A stretch of 64,000 nucleotides of DNA, taken from positions 992,001 to 1,056,000 of the forward strand of contig NZ_ACZV01000004.1 in assembly GCF_000176235.1 (NCBI RefSeq), written 5' to 3'. The stretch is from Vibrio orientalis CIP 102891 = ATCC 33934 (GTDB taxonomy: Bacteria; Pseudomonadota; Gammaproteobacteria; Enterobacterales; Vibrionaceae). This document shows positions 62,302-64,000 of this stretch, in pieces (the stretch's first letter is position 1; the number at the start of each line of letters is the position of its first letter). Position numbers and translations under genes: made by a program. The notes under the pieces were generated by a model. The model was not told the origin of the DNA, ran no database searches, and saw only the letters and a program-made list of their open reading frames with translations.

Positions 62302-64000
62302 ATGCTTAAAAATTATCCAATGTGCAAACTGGCACTTTCTATTTCAGGTGTACTACTTCTCAGTGCTTGTGGAGGAGGCTCGGATGACTCGACCTCATCA
62401 ACAAGTGGCGTTAATGCATACTCATACTCTTCTCTCAAAGAGTGTGCTGATACAGATCTAGACGGAGTATGTAGTACCTACGAACAACAAATTTCTGACA
62501 CCAGCAGCTATTCAAAAATGATCAATGATAACGGTGCAATTCTGACGGCTCATGCTGGTTCACAGATGGTGTCACCATTCACCACTTTAGTGCACAGTGA
62601 AATGCTGTTTAACCCGGCATTGAAGGGCGATGAACAAAGTGCCATCACCTATCTGCAAGAAGCACTCGGTGATAAAGTGGGGGTCAATTTTTCGCAGGTC
62701 AATACCACTCATGGCCCCAAAGATCAGACCGAAGTTTTACTAAAAACTTTACGTCAAGCTCAGAGCCAAGGTCAGTTCGATCCGATGCTCAATATCGCCC
62801 ATGCTCTTGATCTTATGATTGCCAATCAAACTCTTGATTTATCTAGTATTAATCTAAAATCTCAACCAAGCAGGCATGTCTCATTTGATGGTCTTCTTAC
62901 CGTGCATGGCTCTCAGGTTGACTCATCACTCATTGGGGCGAAATCGATTACGTATAATCCTGCCAATCAAAAAATCGTCTTTTTAGATTCATCAGACAAT
63001 GTGAAGCACATTAGTATTGGTAATAGCAATAACGCAGTCAGCGCTTCTGCACACGCCTTATCTGAACTGACTACCATCACTCGCTACGATGACGACGATG
63101 ATGATGATGACGATGACGATGACGACCACCACGGCGGCAGCATAGATGATCTACTTGGATGGCAGCGCGGGGAACATCAACTTGTACAAATCCTGCCTGC
63201 ACTTAATAGCATTCAATCTTACAAGCTTTATCAACCTAAGCTAGTAGCTCAAGCCAGTGAACAGTGTGGTTCAAGTGGAACCAGTGGTATTTTCTTAACT
63301 AGCTTGCATGATAAATCCACCCAAGTTACTAAACATTCAAAGGTATCCATTGATGCGTACGGCGGCGCTTCAGGCAGCGTACCAATTCCGATCCCCAAAC
63401 CAACCCCAGTCAACCCAGATGCCGATCTATCAGCACAGCGCTGCTTCAATGATAATTTCAACTGGATGATGCCGCTCTACCAAAAGAAATCTATCCTTGC
63501 TGAACTAGACGATGGCATCTACGCAAAAGATAAACTGCGCCGATTAAGTGCTGACAAACTGGTAATGGGCTCGGAGAGTTACACGCTAACAGCGACCCAA
63601 GATTTTGTTGTTGCCTCACTTGATGAGTCAGAGCTTTTGATTGTCGATAGTGGTGCTGGCGGCAACGATGATGCGGTACTGATTGACTCGACAACATTAG
63701 CGCCTAAATCGACCATTGGTATAAACAATGCGAAAGCAGCAGCCTTCACAATTAACGATAAACTGATCTTTGGCCTTAAAGATAACAACGTAACCTGGGT
63801 GGAGAAGAGTCAATTCGCTACAGAGTTAAATAAGTTCCAATTAGATGCCGCTATCCATTTTGTAAAGTCATCACCCAATGGAAAGCAGTCGGCAGTGGTA
63901 ACCAATAGCTCGCTCTATTTGTTGGATAACAGCAAATACCAAGTGATTGAACAATTCCCGATTCAAGGCAGTGCAGTCAAAGACCTAAGAGTACTCAACG
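62302..64000 (+). CDS. Large lipoprotein with poly-Asp tract (3' end beyond right edge)
   Basis: The frame is open from ATG 62302 to the right edge, over 566 codons. A lipoprotein signal, MLKNYPMCKLALSISGVLLL followed by SACGGGS, gives a lipobox Cys. An EF-hand-like CADTDLDGVCSTYEQQ follows, like the Cys-flanked loop of the divergent giant lipoprotein. The N-terminal 200 residues are helical; a run of 13 Asp then His-His-Gly-Gly occurs near residue 263-280. The later part looks like a beta-propeller-type surface protein (VLIDSTTLAPKSTIGINNAKAAAFTINDKLIFGLKDNN; SSPNGKQSAVVTNSSLYLLDNSKY). The function is unknown, with a surface role likely. Confidence 0.82.
   Translation, partial: MLKNYPMCKLALSISGVLLLSACGGGSDDSTSSTSGVNAYSYSSLKECADTDLDGVCSTYEQQISDTSSYSKMINDNGAILTAHAGSQMVSPFTTLVHSEMLFNPALKGDEQSAITYLQEALGDKVGVNFSQVNTTHGPKDQTEVLLKTLRQAQSQGQFDPMLNIAHALDLMIANQTLDLSSINLKSQPSRHVSFDGLLTVHGSQVDSSLIGAKSITYNPANQKIVFLDSSDNVKHISIGNSNNAVSASAHALSELTTITRYDDDDDDDDDDDDDHHGGSIDDLLGWQRGEHQLVQILPALNSIQSYKLYQPKLVAQASEQCGSSGTSGIFLTSLHDKSTQVTKHSKVSIDAYGGASGSVPIPIPKPTPVNPDADLSAQRCFNDNFNWMMPLYQKKSILAELDDGIYAKDKLRRLSADKLVMGSESYTLTATQDFVVASLDESELLIVDSGAGGNDDAVLIDSTTLAPKSTIGINNAKAAAFTINDKLIFGLKDNNVTWVEKSQFATELNKFQLDAAIHFVKSSPNGKQSAVVTNSSLYLLDNSKYQVIEQFPIQGSAVKDLRVLN
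63088..63126 (+). repeat. GAT/GAC codon run encoding 13 Asp
   Basis: Thirteen consecutive Asp codons (mixed GAT and GAC) followed by CACCACGGCGGC. The run sits between two ordered-looking parts of the lipoprotein and would bind divalent cations or act as an acidic linker; mixed codons speak against simple slippage. Confidence 0.9.

Noticed and set aside
1..64000. tRNA, rRNA, CRISPR arrays, IS elements, integron (VCR-type) repeats, prophage genes
   Set aside because: No tRNA cloverleaf, regularly spaced repeats, transposase, integrase or phage structural genes were recognised in any region.

Overview
The window looks like a Vibrio replicon, most probably chromosome II. Three things point there: a GH18 chitinase with the architecture and 846-residue length I associate with Vibrio cholerae ChiA2, a pdxH-lapC-lapG-lapD-lapB order that I recall from V. 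cholerae chromosome II, and the codon style and small-gene repertoire. The species cannot be fixed from the sequence alone. No rRNA, tRNA, CRISPR array, transposase or integrase was recognised, so most of the window reads as ordinary chromosome with several accessory surface and redox modules.

Layout. 1-2.5 kb: 5' part of putA (cut by the left edge) and an AraC-type regulator. 3-6.1 kb: a paralogous pair of exported coiled-coil/PEGA proteins, the second fused to a formylglycine-generating-enzyme-like (SUMF1) domain. 6.2-13.2 kb: pdxH, then a four-gene Lap-type operon (type I secretion adaptor, periplasmic protease LapG, c-di-GMP receptor LapD, ABC exporter) for surface retention of a giant adhesin encoded elsewhere. 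13.3-18.3 kb: chitinase, a YccT/DUF2057 protein and a tandem HD/HD-GYP protein. 18.5-25.7 kb: an acetyltransferase, a three-gene copper/cytochrome-oxidase assembly operon (unknown-Sco-PCuAC), an rsgA paralogue behind a structured leader with a possible 15-codon ORF, sstT, a small unknown protein and an XRE-type regulator. 26-32.4 kb: a gluconate regulon (TRAP transporter, gntK, gnd, gntR) with clear GntR-type palindromes and a CRP-like site. 32.4-42 kb: mixed genes, including two diguanylate cyclases, a DMT exporter/LysR divergent pair, an SDR and an aldehyde dehydrogenase.

42.1-64 kb is the most unusual part. A Tad (Flp pilus) locus from flp to a TadG-like protein runs on the minus strand as a tightly overlapping series and continues after 44 bp into a five-gene redox cluster: TlpA-like thioredoxin, DUF4266 protein ending in GGCGCN, DUF3570 barrel protein, ApbE flavin transferase and DsbD. 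The DUF3570 protein contains a D-S-V-S-G-A-S sequence resembling the ApbE flavinylation signal, so the cluster may build a thiol- and flavin-dependent cell-envelope system. Upstream of flp lie two large divergent lipoproteins: one of 1618 residues with seven internal repeats, and one running off the right edge with a 13-Asp run. They share an intergenic Fur-like palindrome.

Common threads are surface attachment under c-di-GMP control (LapD, one HD-GYP protein, two GGDEF proteins, Tad pili), chitin use, and periplasmic thiol/copper/flavin chemistry. Annotations rest on reading the sequence and on remembered family features; no database search was run.
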